64,000 nucleotides of DNA from Spirosoma sp. KCTC 42546 (GTDB lineage Bacteria > Bacteroidota > Bacteroidia > Cytophagales > Spirosomataceae), in the NCBI RefSeq assembly GCF_006965485.1, contig NZ_CP041360.1, positions 7,296,501 to 7,360,500 of the forward strand, in the 5' to 3' direction. This document shows, piece by piece, positions 8,381-17,573 of the stretch. The position numbers and the translations under genes were made by a program. Under the pieces are notes generated by a model. The model was not told where the DNA came from and searched no databases. It saw nothing but the letters and a program-made list of their open reading frames with translations. Numbering within the stretch: the stretch's first letter is position 1; every line of letters begins with the position of its first letter.

Positions 8381-8455
8381 TAGTCAACACATTAAACTTA
8401 ATAATCCCGTAACAAACCGGGTCGTTATATTACATTCAGATAATATGAGGGGCTT

Positions 8456-8463
8456 TAGCTTTG
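8456..8463 (+). promoter_or_regulatory. Candidate -7 promoter box TAGCTTTG
   Basis: Matches the Bacteroidota TAnnTTTG consensus 28 bases before the ATG of the esterase-like gene. A TTG at -33 is not evident, so the support is only partial. Confidence 0.4.
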
Positions 8464-8491
8464 CGCACTAAACAACGCTTTTCTTCTCCTC

Positions 8492-9802
8492 ATGAGAACA
8501 TCCTCTCTACCAGTCTCAATTGCCACAAGTTGTGCGCTTGTAGGTGGCCTTTTTGTCGCTTCATGCGATGACCACCGCATTCCGGCTATGCTTCCCTCCT
8601 TTTCAGAAGCATCGAATCCAGCGGTGCTGTCGACGGCTCCTAACGGTACGGTGCTCTATAATGGTGGATTTGGTTCTGCCATCGCACAGGATCATGCCGA
8701 CCCTACGGTATTTTATCTACTAACCGATCGGGGACCTAATGCAGCCGGTGCAGCGGCCAACACCATCATTTTCGGTAAGGCCGATTTCACACCCCAAATT
8801 GGCCGGTTCCATGTGGTTGGGAATCAACTGGTTCTAGAAAAAACAATTCTGCTCAAAAATGCGGCCGGACAGCCGTTGACAGGCTTACCCAACCCCATAG
8901 GTCAGGGTAATACCGGCGAGATTGCCCTTGATCTGAACGGACAAACGATTGCCCCTAATGCCGACGGTATCGACTCTGAAGGGCTCGTGCTGGCATCCGA
9001 TGGAACCTTCTGGATCAGTGACGAATACGGCCCGCACATTGCGCATTTCGATGCCAATGGCAAAACCATCGAGCGGATCAACCCATTCGGTACGGGCACT
9101 GGTGGGCGTACGTTGCCCAAAGTACTGGCCCGTCGCCGACCTAACCGGGGTATGGAAGGACTGACCATTACGCCCGATGGCAAAACATTGGTTGGTCTCA
9201 TGCAGTCGCCTATGTACAATCCATCGTCGGGAGCCGTATCGGGCTCGACCGTACTGCGTATTATCACCTTCGATATTGCCACTGGAGCTACGAAGCAGTA
9301 TGTGTACCTGATGGAAAACGCCAGTCTGACCGGCTGTAGTGATATTGCGGCCATCACGAACACTACGTTTCTGGCGTTAGAGCGCGATGGCGACTATGGC
9401 GGCAATCCGGCCAAACCAGCTACGTTCAAGCGGGTCTATAAATTCGACATCTCAAATGCAACCGACATCTCGGACCCGACAAATGGGGATGGAGGTAAAT
9501 TATACGGTGGCTTGACAGTAGAACAACTGAAAGACAAGGCTGGACTGCAAACCGCAGGTGTTGTACCGGTTACGAAAACGCTGGTTTTCGATCTGTTAAC
9601 GGAGATTTCACCGGTTTACCCGCACGATAAAGCCGAGGGTGTTTACATATTGAGCCCAACCCAACTGGCTATTTCCAACGACGATGATTTTGGTGTAGTC
9701 GATAATGGACAGAATGGGTTCACGACCAAAATTCTGCCCGCTACGGGTAAGGTTGATGTCAATCGGATTTATTTCGTAAACCTAAAGGCACCGCTGAAGT
9801 AA
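8492..9802 (+). CDS. Lipoprotein with esterase-like activity of phytase domain
   Basis: 436 residues. The N-terminus is a lipoprotein signal (hydrophobic stretch ending FVASC, lipid-bearing Cys at residue 25). The rest is a propeller-like domain of the family named esterase-like activity of phytase: IAQDHADPTVFYLLTDRGPN, IDSEGLVLASDGTFWISDEY, HIAHFDANGK, GMEGLTITPDGKTL, DKAEGVYILS. Family members act on phosphate or carboxylic esters outside the cytoplasm, but substrates are poorly known. It lies upstream of a regulator and a receptor/phytase set and may belong to the same phosphate-ester nutrition region. A terminator follows at 9838-9868. Confidence 0.85.
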   Translation: MRTSSLPVSIATSCALVGGLFVASCDDHRIPAMLPSFSEASNPAVLSTAPNGTVLYNGGFGSAIAQDHADPTVFYLLTDRGPNAAGAAANTIIFGKADFTPQIGRFHVVGNQLVLEKTILLKNAAGQPLTGLPNPIGQGNTGEIALDLNGQTIAPNADGIDSEGLVLASDGTFWISDEYGPHIAHFDANGKTIERINPFGTGTGGRTLPKVLARRRPNRGMEGLTITPDGKTLVGLMQSPMYNPSSGAVSGSTVLRIITFDIATGATKQYVYLMENASLTGCSDIAAITNTTFLALERDGDYGGNPAKPATFKRVYKFDISNATDISDPTNGDGGKLYGGLTVEQLKDKAGLQTAGVVPVTKTLVFDLLTEISPVYPHDKAEGVYILSPTQLAISNDDDFGVVDNGQNGFTTKILPATGKVDVNRIYFVNLKAPLK

Positions 9803-9837
9803 GAATCTGGTTCGAGTGACTATTCACGCCAGGCAGC

Positions 9838-9868
9838 AAAGCCACTTCCCAACAGAAGTGGCTTTTTT
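9838..9868 (+). terminator. Rho-independent terminator
   Basis: AAAGCCACTTC and GAAGTGGC enclose a short loop and are followed by a run of T, 36 bases after the esterase-like gene. Confidence 0.85.
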
Positions 9869-9893
9869 AGTACTCTATAGAAACCCACCTCCA

Positions 9894-9908
9894 TTTGGTA
9901 ACAAAAAC
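9894..9908 (+). promoter_or_regulatory. Shared motif TTTGGTAACAAAAAC, copy 1
   Basis: Found 60 bases before the TPR/HTH regulator start. The same 15-base motif with one change (TTTGGTAACAATAAC) lies at 11699-11713, before the TonB receptor gene. Two such matches in front of adjacent transcription units suggest a common operator, but chance is not excluded. Confidence 0.35.
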
Positions 9909-9967
9909 TTCACATTACCGATGTTGGGCTGGGCTCTATCTTTATAGATTGGATTAATCCCTACAGA

Positions 9968-11665
9968 ATGCGTCTAGTTTATGCCCATAAGTCATACCAA
10001 ACTTTCGGTCTTTGTTCACTATTGAAACTGCTATGCCTGATCGCCTGGGGTGTTTTCAGCATTCCTGTATCAGCGCAGATCCTCACTAGTACAGAGCAGC
10101 TATCGCGACAAAACCCCGATTCTGCTTACCGGGTTGTTAAAATTTTATTGGACAAGGCTATAAGCCAGAACGATAAACAGACCGAGGGCGATTGCCTGCA
10201 ACAAATCGGGCTGCTTTTATACCACCAGGGTAGTTATGTTCAGGCAATCGATTACCTGTTACGCGCACAGAAAATTTTCCTCAACGCAAATGATGCAGCC
10301 CGGCTAGCCCGCAATCACAATGAACTTGGCACTGTTTATTATTACAACGAACAGGTTGACCGGGCACTGAATCAGTTTAACGAAGCGCTGGCTTTTTACC
10401 GCCAACCTACTAATGCCGAAGGCCTGGCCCAGACCTATGCAAACATCGGGCATATTTACGAAAAACGTCAGGACCCGAAGCAGGCGTATCGCTACCAGAA
10501 GTTAGCCCTGGCAAACAGTCGGGCGGCAAAGGATGTGAACAGTCTGACGAAAATTTACGAAAACCTCGGCAGTATTTTTGAAGATGAGGCCCAATACGAC
10601 TCGGCTCATTATTATTACCAGAGTGCCCTGACCCTCGCCCAACAGACTCATGACGAAATCGGCCAGATCGAAATCATCAACAACCTCGGCGACGTTTTCC
10701 GAAAAACAGGCCGTTATGAGGAGGGGCTGAAACGCTCGCGTGAGGCTATGCAGCGGTCGCAGCAAAAAGGCGAGTTATATCAACTGAGTGCCGCCCTTCG
10801 CGACATTGCCAAAACGTATCGGTTATTGAACCAGCCCGACAGTGCGTATGCCTACCTGGAACGAAGCCGCGATTTAGTCGATGCGATTTACGCGGCCGAC
10901 AACACCCGGCAAATTACCTTGCTGCAAACCCTGTATGATGTTGAACGGAAAGACAGCGAGATTGCCCAATTGAATGCCCAAAAACGAATCGACTTCATTA
11001 TCATCCTTGCGGCCAGCGTCGTGTTGGTATTGATTGGCATTCTGGGTGCAGTCATCATCAGTCGGCAGCGGCTAAAGATTCGGAATGAACAGGCCCTTAA
11101 TCAGCAGAACCAGCAGATTTTTCAGACGCAGAACGAGTTGATGCAGGTTGAGCTGAAAAACCAGCAGTTGGAAGAAGAAAACCTGAAAGGGCAACTCGAA
11201 TTGAAGAGTAAGGAGTTGACTACCCATACGCTGCAAATCATTCAGAAAAATCAGGTACTGGAAGAAATCAAGAACGACCTGACGGCGATCTTGAAAGACG
11301 ACAAGCGCGATCAGAAAAAACAAATCCGGCAACTGGTGGATAAAATTACCCTGAACTTCAGTCAGGATAAATACTGGGCTGACTTCAGAACCATTTTCGA
11401 TCAGGTCCACCCCTACTTCTTTACCCAGCTCACGCAGCAATTCCCTGATTTAACCGCCACCGACCTGCGTCTGATTGCCTTATTGAAAATGAACATTAGT
11501 TCGGCTGACGTCGCTACGCTGCTGGGGATCTCGTCGGATAGCCTGCGCGTATCTCGTTATCGGCTGCGTAAAAAAATCGGCCTGGCCGAAGGTGAATCTC
11601 TCTCGGCCTATATTCAGCGCTTCCCTTCCCAATCACTGCCATCGCCCGAAAACAGTATAATTTAG
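9968..11665 (+). CDS. TPR-containing membrane-anchored sensor with C-terminal HTH
   Basis: 565 residues. Signal sequence to about residue 38 (FSIPVSAQ), then at least five tetratricopeptide repeats in about 45-310 (for example YVQAIDYLLRAQKIFL, VDRALNQFNEALAFYRQ, AQTYANIGHIYEKRQDPKQA), one transmembrane helix at about 341-364 (FIIILAASVVLVLIGILGAV), a glutamine- and glutamate-rich coiled coil to about 470, and a LuxR-like HTH near 508-538 (SSADVATLLGISSDSLRVSR). This arrangement is typical of Bacteroidota TPR regulators thought to sense periplasmic conditions. It precedes the TonB receptor gene and is a good candidate for its regulator. Confidence 0.85.
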   Translation: MRLVYAHKSYQTFGLCSLLKLLCLIAWGVFSIPVSAQILTSTEQLSRQNPDSAYRVVKILLDKAISQNDKQTEGDCLQQIGLLLYHQGSYVQAIDYLLRAQKIFLNANDAARLARNHNELGTVYYYNEQVDRALNQFNEALAFYRQPTNAEGLAQTYANIGHIYEKRQDPKQAYRYQKLALANSRAAKDVNSLTKIYENLGSIFEDEAQYDSAHYYYQSALTLAQQTHDEIGQIEIINNLGDVFRKTGRYEEGLKRSREAMQRSQQKGELYQLSAALRDIAKTYRLLNQPDSAYAYLERSRDLVDAIYAADNTRQITLLQTLYDVERKDSEIAQLNAQKRIDFIIILAASVVLVLIGILGAVIISRQRLKIRNEQALNQQNQQIFQTQNELMQVELKNQQLEEENLKGQLELKSKELTTHTLQIIQKNQVLEEIKNDLTAILKDDKRDQKKQIRQLVDKITLNFSQDKYWADFRTIFDQVHPYFFTQLTQQFPDLTATDLRLIALLKMNISSADVATLLGISSDSLRVSRYRLRKKIGLAEGESLSAYIQRFPSQSLPSPENSII

Positions 11666-11698
11666 CGGCCTTCGCGGCTCTTCGCAATTAGGAAACAG

Positions 11699-11713
11699 TT
11701 TGGTAACAATAAC
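11699..11713 (+). promoter_or_regulatory. Shared motif TTTGGTAACAATAAC, copy 2
   Basis: Second copy of the motif seen at 9894-9908. It starts 34 bases after the TPR/HTH regulator stop codon and 237 bases before the TonB receptor start. Confidence 0.35.
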
Positions 11714-11837
11714 ATAATGGCCATTAGCCGAACGAGCAAGCCATTAACTATCAACCCATTAACTAGCAACCAGTTCATTTGTTGCCTATCTGTATACGCT
11801 CATAAACGTCTTGTTGCCTTTTTGTTCACGGGTCAAA

Positions 11838-11870
11838 TTTGTCCGGCTCCCCTGCTCTCCCTCACCTTTG
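11838..11870 (+). promoter_or_regulatory. Candidate promoter TTTG-N21-CACCTTTG
   Basis: TTTG (11838-11841) and CACCTTTG (11863-11870) fit the Bacteroidota -33/-7 pattern with one change in the -7 box. It predicts a transcription start near 11877, about 60 bases before the receptor ATG. Confidence 0.5.
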
Positions 11871-11935
11871 CGACACAATTAAACACGGCCATTGCCTGTA
11901 GGTAGGCCCGTGATTCGTTGTCATTCGCAAACTGT

Positions 11936-14695
11936 ATGAACCGACTACTACTGACAATCGTCTGCCTGCTTCTTATCCCACACGTCTGGGGGGGAACCAT
12001 CCGGGGGCGAGCCGTCGATGCCACTACAGGTCAGCCCGTCATTGGGGCAACACTCATTCTGGAAAATACCAAACTCTATAATGTGTCGGGATTAGATGGC
12101 TCCTATCTGATTAAAAATGTACCCACCGGAACGTATAAAATTCGGATCAGTTACGTGTCGTACAAAACAATCACCCGCGACATTGAGCTAACCAGTGCCG
12201 AGCAGGTGATCACGCTGGATATACCGCTGGAGACCGAAACCGACCGCCAGATTACCGAAGTAACGGTAACCGCCAAACGCGATGGCGGCAGTGACCGTAC
12301 CGCCCGCGACCTCGAACGGAATGCCCTGCAAGTGACCAACATTGTGTCGGGCCGAACCATTGAACTCTCCCCCGATTTAACGGTTGCCAACGTCATTCAG
12401 CGTGTATCGGGCATTTCGATCGAGCGCAACAGCAACGGCGACGGCCAGTACGCCATTCTGCGTGGCATGGACAAACGGTACAACTATACGTTGGTCAACG
12501 GTGTGAAGATTCCCAGCCCCGACAACCGCTACCGCTACGTGCCCCTCGACATTTTCCCGGCTGAACTCTTGGATCAACTCGAAGTTTACAAAGCCCTCAC
12601 CCCGAGTATGGAAGGCGATGCCGTTGGCGGAGCGATTAACATGGTGATGAAAGACGCGCCCGATCGCCCAACGATTCTGGCGAACGTTTCATCGGGTTAC
12701 AGTGAACTGTTTTTCAACCGTCCGTTTGTTGGTTTTGATACAAAGAATATCAACGCGCAGTCACCTTACGAACAGTTTGGGAATCAGTACAGCGCCAAAT
12801 TTTCGGATTTCAACAAAGCGACAACAACCTATACCCGTCAGACACCACCGCCGAACTTACTGGGCAGCTTTGCCATAGGCAATCGATTTTTCAACCGGCG
12901 GTTTGGGGTTATGCTGGCGGGGAGTTTACAGAATACCTACCGGGGCAGTAACAGCCTGTTTTTTACCGGCGATGTGGTTAATACCTTGCGGGGCGTTACC
13001 CTGACGAAACAGAGCGAGCGGCAATTTTCGGAACGGCAAACCCGCTACGGGCTCCACGCCAAGATGGATTTTCGCATCAACCAGAATAACAAAATCCAGT
13101 GGTTCAATGCGCTCATCAGCCTGGCAAACGAGCAGATTCGCGAAACAAAAACAACCGAACTGGGCATTGGCGGGTTCGATCCGGTATTGGGCAATGCAAC
13201 ACTGGGCTACGAAACCCGATCGCGACTGACGAAACAGAAAATTTATACCAGTACGCTTCAGGGCACGCATCAGGTAACGCCGGTATTCGCCATCAACTGG
13301 TCGGCGGTGTATTCCTCGGCTACGAATGAAGTTCCGGATCAAACCTATGTGCCACTACTAGGCATCCGCAAAAATTTTGTAGAGCAGCGCACCACCGTTC
13401 AGGACGGCCAACGCCGGTGGGAGCATAACACCGACAACGATCTGGCGGGTTATCTGAACCTGACCCTGAAAAGTAAACTGGCAGGCATAGCCATCGAATG
13501 GATGGCGGGTGGCCTCTACCGCGATAAGCAGCGCACCAATTTTTACAACAATTACACCTTACGACCAAGCAATCCGTTCGCTCAGTACGGCGTCGATTTT
13601 ACCGACTACAACCAGATTGCCTGGACCATTCAGAATCCCCTTGGCTCAGTCGCGTCAGCGCTGAACTACGATGCCACGGAGAAAACAACATCGGGTTATC
13701 TGCAATTCCGCACTACCGATCATCCCCTTGAAGTAACCGGGGGCGTTCGCATCGAGCATACCGATCAGGGCTACGCCATGAAGTTTCCGATTGGTGAAGA
13801 CAATCCAACCGGCAGTCAGATTTATACGGATGTGCTCCCAAGTTTGCACTTCCGCTACCGGCCAAATGAGCAAACGAACTGGCGCCTGTCGTACTTCCGG
13901 TCACTGAACCGGCCCGGCTTTTTCGAGATCGTTCCGTATCGGATTGTCAATGAAGAATACCAGGAACGGGGCAATCCTAACCTCAAACGGGCCATTGCCG
14001 ACAACGTTGACTTACGCTACGAGTTTTTCCCGCGCCCACTGGAGCAATTTATGGTTGGCCTGTTCTACAAACACATTCAGGACCCCATCGAGTACACGCT
14101 TCAGAAAGATGCGATCCGGGGTCAGGATTTGTACTACGGACCGGGCAACTTCGGTAATGCCACAAACCTGGGACTGGAACTTGACGCCATCAAGTACTTC
14201 CGTCAGTGGGGCATCAAGGCCAATTATACCTACACCAACTCCAGCATTACGACTCCCAAATCAAAGCGCATTCGCAATGAGCAGGGCGATCTGCAAACCA
14301 TCACCGTCAACCAGACGCGGGCACTTTACGGCCAATCGGCGCACATAGCCAATTTATCGCTGCTCTATAAAGATGCCGAACATGGGTGGGACGGCCAACT
14401 GGCAGCCAGCTATACCGGCCCCCGCATCAATACCGTGTCGCAGTTTGTCGATAACGACCTGTATCAGAAGGGATTCATTCAGATGGACGCGTCTATCGAA
14501 AAGAGACTGGGCAAAAGCCTCCTGCTATTTGCCAAAGCGAATAACCTGCTCAATACCCCAACGGAGATTTTCATCAAAAACGTAAACAGTAAAAATTCAG
14601 ACGTACCGAATCAGGATGAATCCGGCAAAACCCTCATCCGGCGCGACTTCTACCAACGCTCGTATCTGCTGGGGATTCGGTATAAACTGTACTAG
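11936..14695 (+). CDS. TonB-dependent outer-membrane receptor
   Basis: 919 residues from ATG at 11936, chosen over the upstream TTG at 11918 because it starts a clean signal peptide (MNRLLLTIVCLLLIPHVWGG). A carboxypeptidase-regulatory-like domain at about 20-105 (TIRGRAVDATTGQPVIGATL) is followed by a plug domain near 125-235 (VANVIQRVSGISIERN, YAILRGMDKRYNYTLVNGVK) and a beta-barrel ending in the aromatic strand LLGIRYKLY. Function: TonB-driven import across the outer membrane; ligand unknown. The next genes encode a beta-helix lipoprotein and a beta-propeller phytase, so a phosphate-bearing ligand is plausible. It is paralogous in design to the receptor at 18914. Confidence 0.92.
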   Translation: MNRLLLTIVCLLLIPHVWGGTIRGRAVDATTGQPVIGATLILENTKLYNVSGLDGSYLIKNVPTGTYKIRISYVSYKTITRDIELTSAEQVITLDIPLETETDRQITEVTVTAKRDGGSDRTARDLERNALQVTNIVSGRTIELSPDLTVANVIQRVSGISIERNSNGDGQYAILRGMDKRYNYTLVNGVKIPSPDNRYRYVPLDIFPAELLDQLEVYKALTPSMEGDAVGGAINMVMKDAPDRPTILANVSSGYSELFFNRPFVGFDTKNINAQSPYEQFGNQYSAKFSDFNKATTTYTRQTPPPNLLGSFAIGNRFFNRRFGVMLAGSLQNTYRGSNSLFFTGDVVNTLRGVTLTKQSERQFSERQTRYGLHAKMDFRINQNNKIQWFNALISLANEQIRETKTTELGIGGFDPVLGNATLGYETRSRLTKQKIYTSTLQGTHQVTPVFAINWSAVYSSATNEVPDQTYVPLLGIRKNFVEQRTTVQDGQRRWEHNTDNDLAGYLNLTLKSKLAGIAIEWMAGGLYRDKQRTNFYNNYTLRPSNPFAQYGVDFTDYNQIAWTIQNPLGSVASALNYDATEKTTSGYLQFRTTDHPLEVTGGVRIEHTDQGYAMKFPIGEDNPTGSQIYTDVLPSLHFRYRPNEQTNWRLSYFRSLNRPGFFEIVPYRIVNEEYQERGNPNLKRAIADNVDLRYEFFPRPLEQFMVGLFYKHIQDPIEYTLQKDAIRGQDLYYGPGNFGNATNLGLELDAIKYFRQWGIKANYTYTNSSITTPKSKRIRNEQGDLQTITVNQTRALYGQSAHIANLSLLYKDAEHGWDGQLAASYTGPRINTVSQFVDNDLYQKGFIQMDASIEKRLGKSLLLFAKANNLLNTPTEIFIKNVNSKNSDVPNQDESGKTLIRRDFYQRSYLLGIRYKLY

Positions 14696-14702
14696 AATAG
14701 AA

Positions 14703-14781
14703 CGCAGATTGTTATGATCGATTATGATTTAAAAGATTTAGAGAATCATAATCGATCATAATAATCATAAAAATCTGCGGC
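14703..14781. repeat. Long hairpin between receptor and lipoprotein genes
   Basis: CGCAGATT followed by GTTATGATCGATTATGATT on the left pairs with AATCATAATCGATCATAAT and AATCTGCG on the right around an AT-rich loop. There is no strong T-run, so it may reduce read-through or protect mRNA ends rather than act as a full terminator. Confidence 0.7.
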
Positions 14782-14819
14782 CCATAACAATTCAACAAAT
14801 TCATAATCAATTACTAACC

Positions 14820-16088
14820 ATGAAACAAGTAATCATTTTAGCCGCTCTGTCGGCTGCTGTGCTGGTGGGCTGCTCCAAGAGCGACGACAACAGCAATCCT
14901 GTCGTTACGCCAGCTCCCGTTGTGAAAGAAGCTGTATCGGGCGATGTATCGGGGACCTGGACGAAAGGTAATACCTATAAAATTACGGGCCATTTGCAGA
15001 TTCCGGCCAGCACGTCATTAGTGATCGAAGAAGGTGTCAACGTGATTTTCAGCGACTCGACGGTGAAGCCTGAATTGATCGTAAAAGGCAATCTATACGT
15101 AATGGGCACATCGGCAAACCCAGTGAAATTTACGGTGCCCGATGCCTGGAAAACAACGGCCAATCAGTGGGGAAATCTGTGGGGTGGCATCATTGCCGCA
15201 CCAACCTGCACCGAACTACTGATCGACAATGCCATCCTTGAATATGGTGGAGCGGTAACGACCGAGAGTTCACCCTCCGTAAAAGCGGGCTTGTACAAAG
15301 CAGCAGCGGGCAATCACGTACCGGCCGTAAACTACTCGAATGTAAACGGGAAATTGGTTATCGTAAACAGCCGGTTGAACAATCAAAACGAAGATGGTTT
15401 TTACATCGAAGGCGGTAAAGTGATCGTTGCCAACAACAAGATTTATACCCAGGGGGTATCGGGTGGCGATGCCATCAACATCAAATCGGGGGTTCAGGCC
15501 GACGTAGCGTTTAACATGATCTATAGCCCCAACACCAACGCTCTGAAACTCTCGAATACCGGCGACCGTACACCTCAAGCGTATGTAGTTGCGTATAACA
15601 ACACGATTGTGAATGCAGGCTGGCGTCGGCCAACCATCAAAGGTGGTTCGATCTGGGTAGAAATCGCAGTTCGGGCGGAGTTATATAATAATCTGCTGGC
15701 CAATGACCGGTTTGGCGTAAAACGCGATCCTAAAAACCCGGAAGACAGCCGGACCAAGGTGAGCAATAACCTGTATTACGGCGCAACGCAGGATGGCGTT
15801 ACGGGTTTCCAGCCCAGCACCGAAATTCTGACCGGCACTAACGATGTCATCAGCAAAACGGTGGGCGATAATGACCCAAAATTTGTGAACTATCCGCTCA
15901 CAACCGACTCTAAAAACGCAACCTTCAATACAGCCTGGGATTTCCGTTTGCAGGCCGGTTCGCCCGCCATCGGCAAAGGCACCACGAGCTTCACCCGTTT
16001 GTATGCCGACGGTATTTCGTTTGCCAATGGCACCCTGTACAAATCGCCAGCGCCATCAACAACCATTGGTGCTTTCGGTACAAACTAG
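14820..16088 (+). CDS. Lipoprotein with right-handed parallel beta-helix domain
   Basis: 422 residues. The N-terminus is a lipoprotein signal (AAVLVGC, Cys at residue 18) followed by an acidic SKSDD tether. The body has repeated short strands and turns typical of a parallel beta-helix: GTWTKGNTYKITGHLQIPA, SLVIEEGVNVIF, LIVKGNLYVMG, LWGGIIAAP, NGKLVIVNSRLNNQ. No pectate-lyase active site could be assigned, so an enzyme role is open. It takes the place where SusD would sit beside a TonB receptor. A related lipoprotein follows the second receptor (21840). Exposure at the outer membrane surface is inferred. Confidence 0.8.
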   Translation: MKQVIILAALSAAVLVGCSKSDDNSNPVVTPAPVVKEAVSGDVSGTWTKGNTYKITGHLQIPASTSLVIEEGVNVIFSDSTVKPELIVKGNLYVMGTSANPVKFTVPDAWKTTANQWGNLWGGIIAAPTCTELLIDNAILEYGGAVTTESSPSVKAGLYKAAAGNHVPAVNYSNVNGKLVIVNSRLNNQNEDGFYIEGGKVIVANNKIYTQGVSGGDAINIKSGVQADVAFNMIYSPNTNALKLSNTGDRTPQAYVVAYNNTIVNAGWRRPTIKGGSIWVEIAVRAELYNNLLANDRFGVKRDPKNPEDSRTKVSNNLYYGATQDGVTGFQPSTEILTGTNDVISKTVGDNDPKFVNYPLTTDSKNATFNTAWDFRLQAGSPAIGKGTTSFTRLYADGISFANGTLYKSPAPSTTIGAFGTN

Positions 16089-16102
16089 GTTTTAAAAATT
16101 GT

Positions 16103-16180
16103 AACACAGAGACCACAGAGAAAAATCGAGATTCACAGAGATCTCTGTGTGTCTCCGTTTTTCTCCGTAATCTCTGTGTT
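16103..16180. repeat. CACAGAG palindrome, copy 1
   Basis: Two 39-base arms (16103-16141 and 16142-16180) pair with a handful of mismatches; the left begins AACACAGAGACCACAGAG. It fills the gap between the beta-helix lipoprotein and phytase genes and ends 7 bases before the phytase ATG. Relatives at 23621-23685, 41891-41966 and 46958-47036. Confidence 0.8.
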
Positions 16181-16187
16181 ATATTTC

Positions 16188-17222
16188 ATGAATTATCATC
16201 TGGCGGTTCTCTTACCCCTCTTCCTAGTTGCCTGTCAATCTACGGCGCAAACCCCTGTCAAGCCCGTTGTTATTACCGACACCGTTCGGCACGATACCGA
16301 CGATCCGGCTATCTGGATCAACCCGGCCGATCACGCCAAAAGCCTGGTTATTGGTACCGACAAAGACCAGGATGGCGGCCTTTACGTGTTTAATCTCCAG
16401 GGCAAAATTGTCAAGGAGATTCACGACCTCAAGCGGCCCAATAACGTCGACATTGCGTACGGCCTGATGCTGGGCGGTAAACCCACCGACATTGCCGTAA
16501 CTACCGAACGGTTTACGCACAAGCTCCGGATTTTCTCCCTACCCGACATGAAACCCGTTGATAACGGTGGACTTCCTATGTTCGTTGTCGACACAACCAG
16601 CGGCTTCCGTGATCTGATGGGCATTGCCCTTTATAAAAATCCGTCGGGTGTACTATACGCGATGGTTGGGCGCAAAACAGGCCCTACAAATGGATCATAT
16701 ATTGGTCAGTATCGGCTCGAAGACAATGGCAAAGGCCAGGTTAAAGCCACCCTCGTGCGGAATTTTGGACTCTATAGCGGCAAGAAAGAAATTGAATCCA
16801 TTGCCGTCGACAATGAACTTGGCTACGTTTATTACTCCGACGAAGGTGTGGGCGTTCGTAAATACTATGCCGATCCCGAAAAAGGAAATAAGGAGCTAGC
16901 TCTTTTTGCGAAAACAGGCTTTGCCGAAGATCACGAGGGGATTTCGATCTATAAAACGGGCCCAAAAACGGGTTATCTGCTTGTTTCGGATCAGGGTGCC
17001 AACCAGTTCCACATTTTCCGGCGCGAGGGCGAATCGGGCAATCCGAATGACTATAAAGTCCTGAAAGTGGTGAAAGTGGCTGCCCAGGTTAGTGATGGTT
17101 CCGATGTGACGAACGTACCCTTAGGCAAGCAGTTTCCGCACGGATTATTTGTGGCCATGTCGGAAGGCAAAACGTTTCACTACTATCGCTGGGAAGATAT
17201 TGCCGGAAAGGACCTGAAGTGA
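16188..17222 (+). CDS. 3-phytase, beta-propeller phytase
   Basis: 344 residues from ATG at 16188, chosen because it gives a lipoprotein signal (MNYHLAVLLPLFLVAC); an upstream in-frame ATG at 16149 lies inside a palindromic repeat and gives no such signal. The body matches beta-propeller phytases: DTDDPAIWINPADHAKSLVI, GTDKDQDGGLYVFNLQGK, NNVDIAYG, TTERFTHKLRIFSLP, EIESIAVDNELGYVYYSDE, DHEGISIY, LVSDQGANQFHIFRR. Family role: calcium-dependent release of phosphate from phytate, at the cell surface or in the periplasm. It ends the receptor-lipoprotein-phytase set. Expression may be reduced by the palindrome before it. Confidence 0.92.
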   Translation: MNYHLAVLLPLFLVACQSTAQTPVKPVVITDTVRHDTDDPAIWINPADHAKSLVIGTDKDQDGGLYVFNLQGKIVKEIHDLKRPNNVDIAYGLMLGGKPTDIAVTTERFTHKLRIFSLPDMKPVDNGGLPMFVVDTTSGFRDLMGIALYKNPSGVLYAMVGRKTGPTNGSYIGQYRLEDNGKGQVKATLVRNFGLYSGKKEIESIAVDNELGYVYYSDEGVGVRKYYADPEKGNKELALFAKTGFAEDHEGISIYKTGPKTGYLLVSDQGANQFHIFRREGESGNPNDYKVLKVVKVAAQVSDGSDVTNVPLGKQFPHGLFVAMSEGKTFHYYRWEDIAGKDLK

Positions 17223-17306
17223 GAAACGGGTAGTAACGTTCGGGAGTAGTAAAGCAGAGGATCGTAATGCCTATTGGCTTACAGGCTTCCCGAACGTTTA
17301 GTCACT

Positions 17307-17573
17307 TTATGCGTCTACTGGCTTAGCTGGGGCTTTAGCTTTCTTGGTAGCTACTTTTTTCGGCGTTTTGGCCGCTTTGACTTTGGCAGTTTTCTCGCCT
17401 GACTTCTTCTTCTTTTCTTCTTTTTTCAGCAGCTTTACTAATTTCTTAGCCAGCTTGTCGGCTGATTTCTCGATGGCCTTTTTAACTTTTTTCGACTGTT
17501 CGGTGGCGTCACTCAACTTCGCTTCTACAGAAGCAACGATCGAATCGGCAAGGGCCTTTTTTTCAGCTTTCAT
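17307..17573 (-). CDS. Lysine-rich histone H1-like protein
   Basis: 88 residues, 29 of them lysine, with alanine-rich C-terminal repeats (KVKAAKTPKKVATKKAKAPA). This resembles eukaryotic H1 tails and the bacterial Hc1/AlgP-type DNA-binding proteins. The N-terminal half (residues 1-55) is a charged amphipathic helix (SVEAKLSDATEQSKKVKKAI). Expected role: nucleoid compaction or nonspecific nucleic-acid binding in the cytoplasm. It stands alone on the minus strand between the phytase gene and a repeat-rich gap. A pure compositional match means the assignment is by character, not by aligned domain. Confidence 0.7.
   Translation of the reverse strand: MKAEKKALADSIVASVEAKLSDATEQSKKVKKAIEKSADKLAKKLVKLLKKEEKKKKSGEKTAKVKAAKTPKKVATKKAKAPAKPVDA

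Noticed and set aside
11717..11905. 62-codon plus-strand frame before the TonB receptor
   Set aside because: It covers the predicted promoter of the receptor, has no recognisable domain and ends just before the receptor start.
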